From positions 22,661,186 to 22,725,185 of the forward strand of contig OZ034968.1 of assembly GCA_964030785.1 (NCBI GenBank): DNA of 64,000 nt, in the 5' to 3' direction. A program made the translations under genes and the position numbers. The notes under the pieces are model-generated. The model ran no database searches. It was not told the origin of the DNA and saw only the letters and a list, made by a program, of their open reading frames with translations. The stretch is from Siderastrea siderea (Eukaryota > Cnidaria > Anthozoa > Scleractinia > Rhizangiidae). Shown one piece after another: positions 1-11,091 of the stretch (position 1 is its first letter; each line of letters opens with the position of its first letter).

Positions 1-1880
1 GACGTTCTTATCAAAACTCCGCAAACATTTTTTTTACGAAAGGCAGATTGCCATTTAAAGTCAACCAAGAGCTTCAATTTGCACATCTATCACAGTTTCA
101 AAGTTTTTTAAACTACTTTTAAAAAGCCAACGTTTCTTTTAACGTCTTCACATTTTTTCAGTATTCCGCGCCAACAAATCATGACTCAATAAAGCCCGGC
201 GATGCTATCTTGGAACAAAACGACGCAAAAGTTATATTGCTTGATTCTAATAATAAGTAGGATCGTCTATCCGCAGCAAAATGCTAAGTAGTCTTATTTC
301 ATTGCGACGTCCAGTCTATCAAAAGTCCACAAACCTTTTATTAAAATACGTGATACAGATATCGTTTAAAGTCAACCAGGAGCTGCCATCTCTATGCCGG
401 TCTACCATTTACAATTTCAACGTTTCGCGGTTTAACAACCTTTAAAAAGCCTTTTTCTATGCCTTGGAATCATTTCATCAGTTGCAAGACGGTGTTCTCT
501 ATCAACACTAACGTTACCAATTTGACATTTTGAACCTTTTGTGCGGAATCCGCTCCCCGACTGAGGGCAATTTTGTCGTCGAAACGCGGCTCGCAAAGAT
601 TCATGTGTGCACTTCAAATGAAAACGCCTGGAAAGGCGAGTTTCGTATTTAGGAGGGGTCTTCGACAGCTTAAAATAGGACCTGGAAACAATGAGAAAGA
701 AAAGCAGTAGGACAAAGACCGAAGAATACACATTTGAAGTCTTGGGGCGATTTGTTTATTGTGATAGAATTTATCGAACTTCAAGTGAGGTGCAGTGTGA
801 AACTGTTTCCTACCTTTAATTAATTCTAAACGTTCAGCAAGCATGAAAAATAAATCAAGTCAATTTTTCGCCCAAAAAGCTTCAAACCAGCCCAGGAAGC
901 CCTCAGATAATGACCAATACAACAATGAAACAAGGCAAATTATTTTTATTTCCACTTCTCTCTGATTTGTGGCAATTTGAGACGTTTAGTAGCATTTCCA
1001 TACAAACACTTAGATATTGCCGTTGTCATTATTATGCGTAACGTGGAAGAAACCGTCTAATTTATGTGCAGCTCTCAACGTTAGCTTGGGCTACCTGTGG
1101 GTAGATTTGTATTTGGGTCGACCCTCCTTTCCATTCGACAGGGACAGTCGAATAGAAGGGCAAAAGGTCGATATTGATTCAGACGTCGACCTTTCCATGT
1201 GCCAAGCCTAACACATGAATTACGTTAATTTGTTTCTGAATAGAACCGAGATTAGGGTTTCATTTATGGGAAAGTGATCAGGGCTATGACGGATTTAGTC
1301 TAGAATAGGTGTTCTAACGTCGCGAGTCAGGTATATAGGGGGATTTTTGGTTTCTACTTTAGAACGGGAATGAATGTAGAATGTAGCTGAGCATGGGCTG
1401 TAAGGGTTGCAGAGTCTCCGTGACACACCCTCACCCACAAATTCACAGAGTACACCCTGGGTTACCTTACCCGTACGTTCTAATGCCTTTTATTTTATTT
1501 TTACTGCAAGGAAACAAAACAAACTTGCAAACATTCGCTTTAACGGGACGTTCCGGTACAAAAGGAATAGCCCCTCCCCATTCCACGCCCCAGTTGCATT
1601 CTGGAGTTGGCGGACGAACACAATTAAAACTTTAAGGAGTCGTATTCCCGGGTGGGGGGGGGGGGGGGGGGGCGGGGTAGGGGTTACTTGACCCATGTTT
1701 GAATGTACAATTTGAAGTACCGTTGAGGGTCTGAAACCCTGACCCTGATTAGGACAAAAAAAGCCTTAGATACCAACCCCGTTCAGGACAACACCCTCTT
1801 TTTTAGGTCCATGCTTTAGGCAAATGACAAAATACGCACTCTCTTGTTTTACAGAATTTTCTTAAAGACTGCCAAAGGTC
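1..1880. other. No recognisable gene
   Basis: No coding region, RNA gene or clear transposon ends were recognised. The short open frames (about 100 codons or fewer) have no motif, no codon pattern and no credible splice partners. A pure G run lies near 1653-1673, and a C/G-skewed stretch around it produces a spurious proline-rich frame on the minus strand. Confidence 0.6.
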
Positions 1881-2843
1881 TCCGAAAAAATACTGAAGCG
1901 AAAGCTAGGTAGAAAAAGAATTCATTGCTCATGAGCGCAAGGTTGAAATGGAAACATGGTTTTAAATATTAGAAATTAATTGCGATTTTGAGACGGCAAT
2001 TCTGCATTAAATGCAGAATTGCTATCTCAAAATCGCAATTAGTTTTGTATCACGATTTAATCGTTTTTCGGGCAAAACAAAGGCAAAACTGAGCATTTTC
2101 TGCACGGATAAAAACTTGTCAAGTGTTGAACACGAATGTTTGTACGCGCTATCAAATCTTTGTTGTGCAGAAAAATCATCGAAATATGGACTTTTCTCAC
2201 CATAAATCGATGCTTCACACAAATAAATTCAGAGTAGCATCTTTAATTTATGTAGTTTTGTTAGGTTCCAGAGGTCGACAAAATTGGTAAAATAACGCAA
2301 ACTCGACGACCTTTTCGTTCAAAACTTTTTCAAAAACATGATTGCGTGATTAGCGCGCGCACAGCAACAACTCTACAAAAGCAAACTGTTAAGAACGAAA
2401 GAAATCACGTTTTTTACGTTTTTCAATTTTCTTTTACCTTGCCTTTTCGATAACACGGCCTCTAAAGTTGAATATCGCTTTCCTTTGTCTTTCAAACGGC
2501 AAAGTAATTTACATTTCTGGACGCTTTTTGACGAGAAACTTTGAATTTCTCTTTTGAATGGAAGGAGCCCTACAAAAACGGCGCAAAATTTTCAACCAAT
2601 CACTGGCTCTCTTATGAGACGTCAATATGTAGTTATATTGACGTCTCAAAAACAATCCAAAGAAACTGAGAATGGTGATGCAATACATGATAGTCGTTCC
2701 ACAGCATATGCTTTAATCCGCAAGAACTTTCCAAGCAGAAGATAGTGGCGCTAGCTTACGACAGCAGTAGAGTTTTTGTATTCAAACCTACTGTTAATTT
2801 TATTTGCACCGCCGAAATGGCACGTCAGAAGAATGATAGGTGA
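1881..2843. repeat. Interspersed repeat, copy interrupted by an insertion
   Basis: Bases 1881-1970 and 2690-2843 match, in order, one continuous stretch at about 7183-7436 (shared words include gcaaggttgaaatg, gtcgttccacag and aaatggcacgtcagaagaat). In this copy the two halves are separated by about 715 bp with a hairpin at each end. The repeat has no recognisable coding capacity, and its class is unknown to me. Confidence 0.65.
1977..2690. mobile_element. Hairpin-bounded insertion inside a repeat
   Basis: The segment is absent from the uninterrupted copy at 7183-7436, so it behaves as an insertion. It opens with a near-perfect 65-bp palindrome (1977-2041, arms of 31 bases, centre taa). Near its other end is a second hairpin (2614-2648) with perfect 14-base arms around tgagacgtcaatat. 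No open frame of note lies between them. Fold-back MITEs or Helitron-like elements are possible classes. The exact right boundary and any target-site duplication are uncertain. Confidence 0.5.
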
Positions 2844-3218
2844 TAAGTACTTACATAAATATAAATTTCTTTTGACCGGATGACACAGTTGGATGGTTGA
2901 TGAGGCAAAACATTTTTATCTTTTTAAAATATGTTTAATAAGAAACCTTGTAAAGCTGTACCTGCCTAATGAATGTTTATTCCGCTTTCATTCGACGGCT
3001 GCTAAAAAAAAATGCTCTTTGAGAGTTAAAATTAAAGATTTCAAGCAAATAGCAGTTACCGCTCTTTAGAACTACCAACGATTCAATTTGTACCTAGAAG
3101 CTTAATTGGAGATGTACTCGTAACCAAACGAGGCAGCTAAGGGATTGAGTTGAACGGGTTTCTTTTAATGCATTTTCATTTTTATAGTCTAATGCGGTTT
3201 TGCTTTTTTTGGTGTTAA

Positions 3219-3256
3219 ATGTCATCATCATCGTCATCATCGTCATCATCATCATT

Positions 3257-3291
<35 letters not shown>

Positions 3292-3320
3292 TATCATCAT
3301 CATCATCATCATCATCATCC
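3219..3320. repeat. (ATC)n microsatellite
   Basis: An almost pure ATC/ATT trinucleotide run. Read on the minus strand it is a GAT run lying directly at the 3' end of the LINE remnant, so it may be that element's simple-repeat tail. Poly-Met, poly-Ile and poly-Ser frames here are artefacts. Confidence 0.9.
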
Positions 3321-5545
3321 GGGCAACTTGGTATCAGGATACCAATAGTGCAAGCTCGTCCCGCCACTGTGTCCTATCAGCCGCTACAACTTCTGGATCC
3401 TGTTCCACACCAGTGCTAGCATATCCTGCAATCCTTCTAATGGTGTCCTTCCATCTGGTGCGGCATCTCCCCCTTCGACCCTCCCACTCTCAGGTACCCA
3501 ACTTAGACGTGATTTAGGAAGCCGTTCTGGACCCATTCGGCAGACATGCCCAAACCAACGTAGCCTTCTGCTGTTGAAGAGGAGAGACGCTGGTTTTTGG
3601 CCAGTTCTTTCTCGAACCTCGGTATTTCTGACATGGTGGAGCCACATAATGCCTAAAATATAACGGAGACAGCGGCTATCAAAAACATCTATCGCTAGGT
3701 TCTTTTCTTCAGTCTGTAAAGGTCGCCTAGGTCTCTGAGCCATACAGCAAAGTAGGGATGACAACGGCATTGTAAATGCGTAATTTGGTCTTGAGGCTGA
3801 CTCTGCTCTTCCACACCTTACAGAGCTGGCCAAATACGGCTGCGGCACGTCCAATCCTGTTCTTCAACTCCTCATCCAATCTAACGTTTGAAACAATTCC
3901 CAACCCCTAAGTATCGGACGTTATTGACTGTGTCAGCCGCCTCTCGGTCAAGGTGGACTGACCTGCCTCTGTCTCTGCCTCTGACCTGCCTCTGCCTCCA
4001 AACCCCATAGCCTTGGTCTTAGATTTCGAGATATTGAGCCAACTTCCTCCCCTGCTCTCTGTAGTGAGGGCAATGCCAAAATGGTTACGTCATCAGCATA
4101 GTCCAGGTCAGTCAAGTGCCATGATTGCTAAATCCCCAGAAGTGTGCGCCTCCGTTCTCACAAACATATTTCTGCAGATGGCTTGTCGCAACTCACGCGG
4201 CGGACAAAGTCGATCATTACACCAAAGAGCAGTGGAAATATTCCTGGCGAACTTCAATATCAACGCTGAACCAGTCTGTTCTCTGGCCCTCGACAATGAC
4301 AGCAGCCTCACAGTTTTGATATACACAGCGAATGAGCTGCGCATACTTCATAGGGATCCCACGGTCTGCAAGAATATGCCACATAGAAGGGCGATGAATG
4401 CTGTCGAAAGCTGCTTTGAAATCAACAAAGCTGGCAATCAGCATCCGAAGGCAGACGATCTTATCTACACACCCTCTCCCACTCCTGAAGCCCCCTTGGT
4501 TCTCACGGAGCTTCCTTCAATACCTGCACGTATTCTTTCCAAAATGATGAGCCCAAACACCTTCCCAGGAACAGATAAAAGGGAGATACCACGGTAGTTA
4601 CTACACATGGAACGGTCTTGAAAATAGTGCAGACGAGACTCTTAGTCCAGTCGTCAGGAACAGTTTCATCTTCTGAAATATTCACGAACAGTTGATGCGG
4701 AGTCGATATAGCTCAGCTGGACCCAGCCTGATTACTTCAGCCACAATTCCATCAGCCCCAGGGGTCTTGTTGTTCTGCAACGTCTGAATCGCTTTCTCCA
4801 CCTCCAACCTAGTGGGGTGATCTTCAGAAAGTTCCAGGTACTCTCCTATAGGCCCAATTCGGTGTAACCTCTTCTGTGGTGGCGGACTGTTCAATATGTC
4901 GTTGAGGTAGTCATCCCACCGTGACTTCACCTCCTATCGGTTTTCAGGGGTGTGCCGTCCTCACCCTTGACAAATGATGTACCTGCAGCGCACCGACCGG
5001 ACAATTGCTTAACTAACTGATACAAGCGTCGATGTTTCCCACTGTGTGCAGCTCTCTCCATATCAGCACCCACAGAGACCAGCCACTTCTGTTCGCCTTC
5101 TCTTGCACTAGTCTTTACTTGCCTATTTAATGAACGGTATCTCTCATGACGACCTCTACTTCCAACTTGATCCCTTGCAAACTTTGCTCTCCTTCTCTAC
5201 CGCACCAAATTCTCTGTTTTCCTTGATATCCAGTCCTTACGTCTCCGCCTCTTCCGACCAACGACAGCCTCAGCTACCCCCATCACTGCATCGCGCCAAG
5301 ATGCCCATCCCTCCTCCACAAATGATCCCTCCTCCAAATCAAGATCAGTGATCCTTTTGGTCACCTCATCTTGGTATGCCACTTGATACCTCTCCACCCT
5401 CAGCTTCTTTACGTCTAGCCTTCTGGTTTCCTTAGGTTTCATCTTTCGGGCCAGCCTTAGCCTGAGCTTAGCTACAACCAGCTCATGATCACTGCCAATA
5501 TCTGCACCCCTGTAAGTGCAACAGTAAAACAAGGATCTTCGCCAC
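3321..5545 (-). mobile_element. Decayed non-LTR (LINE) retrotransposon, 5'-truncated
   Basis: Frame-broken minus-strand pieces appear in the correct order. At about 5535-5400 is the end of an endonuclease domain (GADIGSDHELVVAKLRLRL). At about 4930-4690 is the reverse-transcriptase finger region (NNKTPGADGIVAEVIRLG). At 4600-4685 is VPDDWTKSLVCTIFK, and at about 4440-4220 the palm motif FVDFKAAFDSIHR. At about 3720-3386 is the C-terminal region (RLRWFGHVCRMGPERLP). Several frameshifts and stops separate these, so it is inactive. The motif set and simple-repeat tail suggest an RTE/CR1-type clade, which I cannot fix by eye. The 5' part of the endonuclease is missing. Confidence 0.85.
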
Positions 5546-5559
5546 CATCCGTGGGCTGT

Positions 5560-5900
5560 CTGTCCTATACGGTGCGTCCTCGGGGTGGCGGATGGGGGGA
5601 CCCCTGATCATCCTGGAGTTGGTCTCTGAAGTGGATCACTGAAGATTCGGTTGGGGTACCTGTGAAAGAACCAATACACAGGCGCGGACCAAGACCGGCC
5701 CAGTGGGCGGGGGCATAACTGGCCTTCCCTCTCATCAGGGGGTATAAATAGGATGAGCGGAGGAATTGGGGCCCTGTTTGCTGCAGTATGCAAGACCGAA
5801 ACGCGAGACTATAACGTGCCACGTGACAGCGGTAACAATAGATCGAGTGTGAAACACGATATTCACACAATCAAGTTCAGTAAGACATCAGGCAAGTTTA
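5560..5900 (+). other. Unclassified segment with a strong TATA motif
   Basis: A GC-richer block next to the truncated LINE. It contains a canonical TATAAATA at 5743-5750 on the plus strand. It could be the promoter of another retroelement (LTR or 5' UTR) or simply part of the LINE's 5' flank. No reading frame is convincing. Confidence 0.3.
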
Positions 5901-6239
5901 TAACTTGTATTTGAGTGATGTTGAAACATGCTGACGCACCTTAACAGGAGGTTAACTTTTGTTTGTTTTAAAAACGAGCATTACCATCGTGTATTTGCTT
6001 AAACTTAAAATTATAAATTATGATCAATTTCTGAAATTTAAAGTAATCGAACCCTCGTAAAATTGTAGAAAACGTTCTGAAGGGATCTTCATGGTAGTCA
6101 AGAACATTAAGTCTTCAAAAGTGAGATTCTTTGAAGGCAAAGTTTTCTCATATCTAATTTTGTCCACTTTCCTTTCTGATCATCGCTTTAAGCTGCTACT
6201 TGAGTGGGTAAGTATTGTGAAGTTTTTAAATATATACAA

Positions 6240-7118
6240 TTGGCTGACACTAGACTTATAATTACTTCTTCAGCAATCAATAATTCAATATCTGGATCAG
6301 GAGTGAGCACCAAAGTGATGTATTGAGCATGAGTTGTTAAGGACATTAATATGCTGGACAGTTTCAAAACCAACGTGCCTTTTGTGGTGGATGCAGTTCA
6401 CACAGTAACGGGCGGGATGAACAATTACTTTTACTTGGTGTAATGAAAACAAGTGAAGGTGGGTAAACCGACATGAAGAACCTACGCCACTCAAGGCTGT
6501 GAGTAATAATTGCTTTTCATCCTGCCATAGCTAATATCGCCTGGTGATAAAAGCTCTAAAGAGGGTTCAAACTTTCAAATTTATACTTCTGTGAAATTCT
6601 AATGAGGAGTTTTCCTTTAGGCAATTCAAAACAGAAACAATTTAGAGCAGACTCCTTTGAAAAGCTGAAAGATACTGACAGCACATGGAGACTTTCCTTT
6701 ACAGGCAAGAGGTTCCCCTTTCAAAATCTTAGCCAATTTGTATGAGTCAACACGAGGTACTTACAGTGCACGCCTGAAAGTGGGTAGACCGAAGGTGGGA
6801 AGACCGGAAAACGACTGAAGGTGGTTAGACTGTCAAGAGAAACCGACGCCACTGGCTGTGATCAAAAACTACTTTTCGTCCTACCGGACAATTTTTAGCT
6901 GATATCGTAACAAATTGTTACTCCAGTAATTCTTGCCCTGGAAATAAAAGCGTTAAAGCAAGCTGAAGCTGTCAATTTAGTTATACTTGTGTGTAAATTC
7001 TAATCAGGAGATTTCCCTTAGGCAATTCAAAACAGATACAACTTAAAGCAGGCACCTTTAAAAAGCCGAAAGATGTTAACAGCACATGGAGACTTTCGTT
7101 TACTGTCAACTGGTTCCG
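6240..7118. repeat. Repeat with an internal tandem duplication
   Basis: Bases 6240-6445 are repeated at about 8205-8432 (shared words include gtgatgtattgagcatgagttg and ttttgtggtggatgcagttc). Inside the block, 6560-6720 and 6960-7118 are a diverged tandem pair (both contain ggcaattcaaaacaga and acagcacatggagactttc). The minus strand of both main copies carries a short frame with HPARYCVNCIHHKRHVGFE. I do not recognise that motif; it may be a decayed element protein. Confidence 0.6.
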
Positions 7119-7182
7119 TGACCGACTAGGTTAAAAGTTCCAATACTGCTTTTTGTCCTGTCCGGAAGTGAAAGGACCTAGT

Positions 7183-7436
7183 TTAAGATACTGAATCGAA
7201 AGCTGGCCAGGAAAAGAATACATTACATAAAAGTGCAAGGTTGAAATGTAAACGTGGTTTCAGTTATAAAAACTGGTGGTCGTTCCACAGTGTATGCCTT
7301 TAATAAATCTGCAAAAAAGTTTTCAAGCAAAGATAGTGACGCTAGCCTACGAGAGCAGCACCGTTTTAGTTTTCAAGCCTACAGTTAATTTCATTTGCAC
7401 TGCATAAATGGCACGTCAGAAGAATAATAGTGACAT
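7183..7436. repeat. Uninterrupted copy of the 1.9-2.8 kb repeat
   Basis: This continuous copy serves as the empty-site reference showing that 1977-2690 is an insertion in the other copy. No coding function seen. Confidence 0.65.
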
Positions 7437-8204
7437 CAAAAGCGTTGGTCGTCTTTTTATACGAAATTAAGAGGCAGACCAGAGCATTACAAACACAATC
7501 ACATACCTTGGAGTTGAGAGATATATTTTTTCTGTCTGACATCTTATGCATTCAACTAATATTTCACTCGAGAGGCTGCTCGTTTCTATTTCGAAAAGGG
7601 TATTTTGACAAATTTTTAAACAACATCAGTCCCTAACACTGAAGTTCAGTTAGTCCCTTACTGAAAATCTCAACATGATTATCGTAAGGCCCTACCCATA
7701 CCTGTGCGATGTGTCTCCAAACGTTTCCTAAGCTGGTTGACCTTTGTTTCCAACGCTCTCACATATTATTCGCTGACTGTCACCAAATAGTAAACAAAGT
7801 GGTGATCGTACAATTTGTGGGAGAAACAGAACAAAATTTCAATAAAGGGTTAAAAAACTTTGCAGATGTCAAAACTATTGCAATGAGGCGTTCACGTCGA
7901 ACAAATTCGCGCTCTATAACCTGTGAAAAAGTCATATAGATGGCTACCGTTAGGCCCGTGACGTCTTAAATGCGGAAAGCCATGTTAGAACTAAAAACGT
8001 AGCTAAATAATCAAAGGATTTTTAATCGGTTACTAAGGTTTTCCACAAATTGAGGTTATTCGTCGACGAGCCATAAAAAAACCTTTCCGTTGGAGGCTAA
8101 TCATAGCCAGTTTCATTCTAGTCATCAATTGTCATAATACTCTCTTTTCAAATTTTAGAACATACAGGAACTTTGCATGCAAATTCAGAAAATTCATTCA
8201 TTTG

Positions 8205-8500
8205 CTGACTGACACTAGACTTACATCTTCAGCGATCAATGATTCGATATCTCTGGAGCGTTTGGTTGTAGTTGTTCTACCTTTCTGGAGTGAGCACCCA
8301 AGTGATGTATTGAGCATGAGTTGTAGGACATTAGTATGCTGGACAGTTTCAAAACCAACATGCCTTTTGTGGTGGATGCAGTTCACACAGTAACGGGCGG
8401 GATGAACAATTACTTTTACTTGGTCCAATGCAAACACCGACAAGAAGAACCTACGCCACTGGCTGTGATTAAAAATTACTTTTCACCCTACCAAAGCTGA
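8205..8500. repeat. Second copy of the 6.24-6.53 kb repeat
   Basis: Matches 6242-6530 with scattered substitutions plus a short extra stretch near 8255-8290. The minus-strand frame with the CVNCIHHK motif is longer here (81 codons) and open. The copies keep the same residues over about 28 positions, but the class is unrecognised. Confidence 0.6.
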
Positions 8501-9009
8501 TATCGTGCAAAGTTTTACTCCAGTAATTGTTGCCTGATGAGGAGTTTTCCCTAAATATAATAGTATTTTGCAATATATGAAATATCGATTAAAACACGAT
8601 GATAAATCATATTTACAAATGTCACAAGTGTCTCCACAGTACACAGCTATCACAGCTATCATATCATTGTTAACATCCGCCTCACATACGCCCAGGGACT
8701 TTGCACAGTTTATGTCACGGTCACGACAGAATGCTAGCAGTCAAAAACATTAAGAAAGAAGCAGTATTAAGCGAAAATAATGAATTTATTGTGTTATATG
8801 TCTTTATTGGAGGATCATTTTACTTATATTTGCTATTTTTTGCCAAGTAACCCTTTTAATCTGTGGCACGGTGATGAAATGTTGTTTTTGTTTACTGATT
8901 TTTTCGTAAGAATGTAATTATAAGCACAGCGACCTGCTTTTTTGTCATATAATTCAATGTTCACCTTATTTTTCTTGACACCGTTTGATGCTGTGTGTCG
9001 ACCCAGACG

Positions 9010-9024
9010 TGATGATGATGATGA

Positions 9025-9070
<46 letters not shown>
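9010..9070. repeat. (GAT)n microsatellite
   Basis: A GAT trinucleotide run with one interruption (gattttgat). It creates a spurious His-rich frame on the minus strand. Confidence 0.9.
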
Positions 9071-9149
9071 AAAGCACAGAAGAAAAAGCCTGAGGAGTAG
9101 TATGTTCAGTCTTCTTTTCTCGTGTTTTCCGGCTATTTTCCAAAGCTAC

Positions 9150-10245
9150 GTATGATAATAATTTTATTATGAAATAAGGAATACCTTGTTCAAAGTTCGT
9201 GTGGGCGCTCTGTGCAGTCCATTGGGTGGAAACTGAATAATAATACGAAAAAATATGCGCAGTTTTCGTAAATGGTGTTTGTTGTTGATCTTCTAATGTT
9301 CGCCTCTTTCATTTATATTGAGTATCCTGCATCCACGTGAACATACCGTACCTTTATTCAGTATTGCAAACTGTAGCAGACTCTTACTACCTTGTTGTTT
9401 GTTTGTTTCTGGGTGAAGTATATTTTAATGTTGCTTTTACCAAGCGGTAAAACGCAGTTAATAGAATGCGACGCCCTAGGGGTGGTAGGTCAGGCAGGCT
9501 TTGCCCAAAACAAAGAGCAATGAAGGCTTTATTCATAAATGAACACTCCCTATTCACGTAGCTAGTATAAAAGTCTTTCGTGTCTAAAATCGTGACCGAT
9601 ACTTTGTTTTTCGTGGTCTAGAAATGTATCTTAGCCTTGATCGAATTGGTTCTTATTTTGTTACCTCTATTCATCGCTAGTAGTTCGCCACACTGTGTCT
9701 ACTTAGCTTATAGTACAGCTCTATCTATTGGTCGAGCTCTGAGGCACTGTCTTGCTATATAAGCAGCGGAACATTATCCAAAAACATTACCTTGGCAGTC
9801 TTGCACGAAAGCAACATTTTGTAACAATTTAGTTTACCCACCCTCCCTTCCTTTGGAGATGGGTCGTCTTGTTGTTTTTGCTCAGTAAACTCAGGGGTCA
9901 CTCCTTCTGGTTCGGTTAAGTCGGCGTTGCGACTTCCCCAAGCTTTTGGCATTGCTTGTGTCTTACCATTTTATACCTTTGCCTTAATCTTGTCCAATCC
10001 AGCCCGTGCGGCGCTGGGGAGATAAGAAAGGCTCTGCCAATACTCTTGTCCTAACCCCCACGGTGTGGGGGGATAAGTGAGGCGTTACTTTGTGCGCATA
10101 CCCCGAAGTCGCAAATAACCTGTCACAGGGCTGCGTCCCCCTTATTACGCCATACTGTTGTTGTTTATTTTACCACGTCACGGCCAGGGTTGCGTTACAT
10201 CCTTGTATCATTGTTTAATTATATTATGCGGAACAGTGACATTAA
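9150..10245. other. No recognisable gene
   Basis: No motif-bearing frame and no clear transposon ends. A GC-richer patch at 9990-10140 (acccccacggtgtgggggg) forms a small hairpin. The source is unknown. Confidence 0.5.
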
Positions 10246-10249
10246 CGTT

Positions 10250-10498
10250 GATAAATTAAAAAAAACACGATTCAACCTTTAAGAGACCTGTTTCGGCATA
10301 ACTTATGCCATCTTCAGTTTAATGAAAATATCTAAATAGCGTTATATTTATAGGTTACATTGATAACATGCTGAGCTAATGTATCAATGTAACCTATAAA
10401 TGTAGCGCTATTTTGATTATTTTCATCAAACTGAAGATAGTGTAAGTTATGCCGAAACATGCCTTTTAAAGGTTGTCTCGTGTCTTTTTAAATTTATC
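10250..10498. repeat. Fold-back element with hammerhead-like cores
   Basis: Two arms of about 117 bp (10250-10366 and 10382-10498) are inverted copies with modest divergence. Each arm carries, in the same relative place, CTGAAGA, then a stem, then GAAAC. On the minus strand of the left arm the stem is GGCATAA/TTATGCC and perfect (tcttcag at 10311-10317, tttc at 10291-10294). On the plus strand of the right arm it is degraded. The order CUGANGA-stem II-GAAA is the hammerhead ribozyme core. Penelope-like elements are known to carry hammerheads in their terminal repeats, so this could be a pair of Penelope-type termini without the gene. Confidence 0.55.
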
Positions 10499-11091
10499 AT
10501 TGTTTTATTTTGACGTTATGTTGAAAAAGCAGTACCTTGAAAGAAATGTGAAAATGTGTCGCGAATTTGATTTTGCTATTCTTCAGGATGGCAGACTGAC
10601 TTAATTCGTTTGAGAAAAAGACAGAAAAACCTTGGGTTTCAAAGTAATACTACCTACTTCTCCATTCGGAGTTTTGATTCCAGTCCAATCACAAAGATCC
10701 CACATATCTTATTAGGTTTTCTTAATGGTCGTTATGCCTGAAAAACTACAAAAATATACTGTGGAGCAAAATTTAACATCTGGGTAAACAACACGTCGCT
10801 TTTAGGAAACCATTAAAAACATCACAGACAGTAAAAAACAGACAAGCGAATTATTGGAACTACTCTTTAATGTGTTTTATCTTAATTTACCTCTATGTTC
10901 ATTAGTGCCAAGAGAAAAGAAAAATGCATAAATGGTCATTCACTCCATTATAAACGTGACTAATTCGTGATATATTTAGAACATAGCACAAGCCGACACG
11001 ACCCAACCTCAGTAAAAGGCAAGAAAAAAGAAAATTGAAAAATCTATGTAAGTCTTGTCTTTGATTTTCATGGACGACTGAGGCATGACAG

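Noticed and set aside
3094..3419. Poly-Met, poly-Ile and poly-Ser open frames
   Set aside because: They are translations of the (ATC)n microsatellite in different frames.
4013..4597. A 194-codon plus-strand frame
   Set aside because: Antisense shadow of the LINE reverse-transcriptase region.
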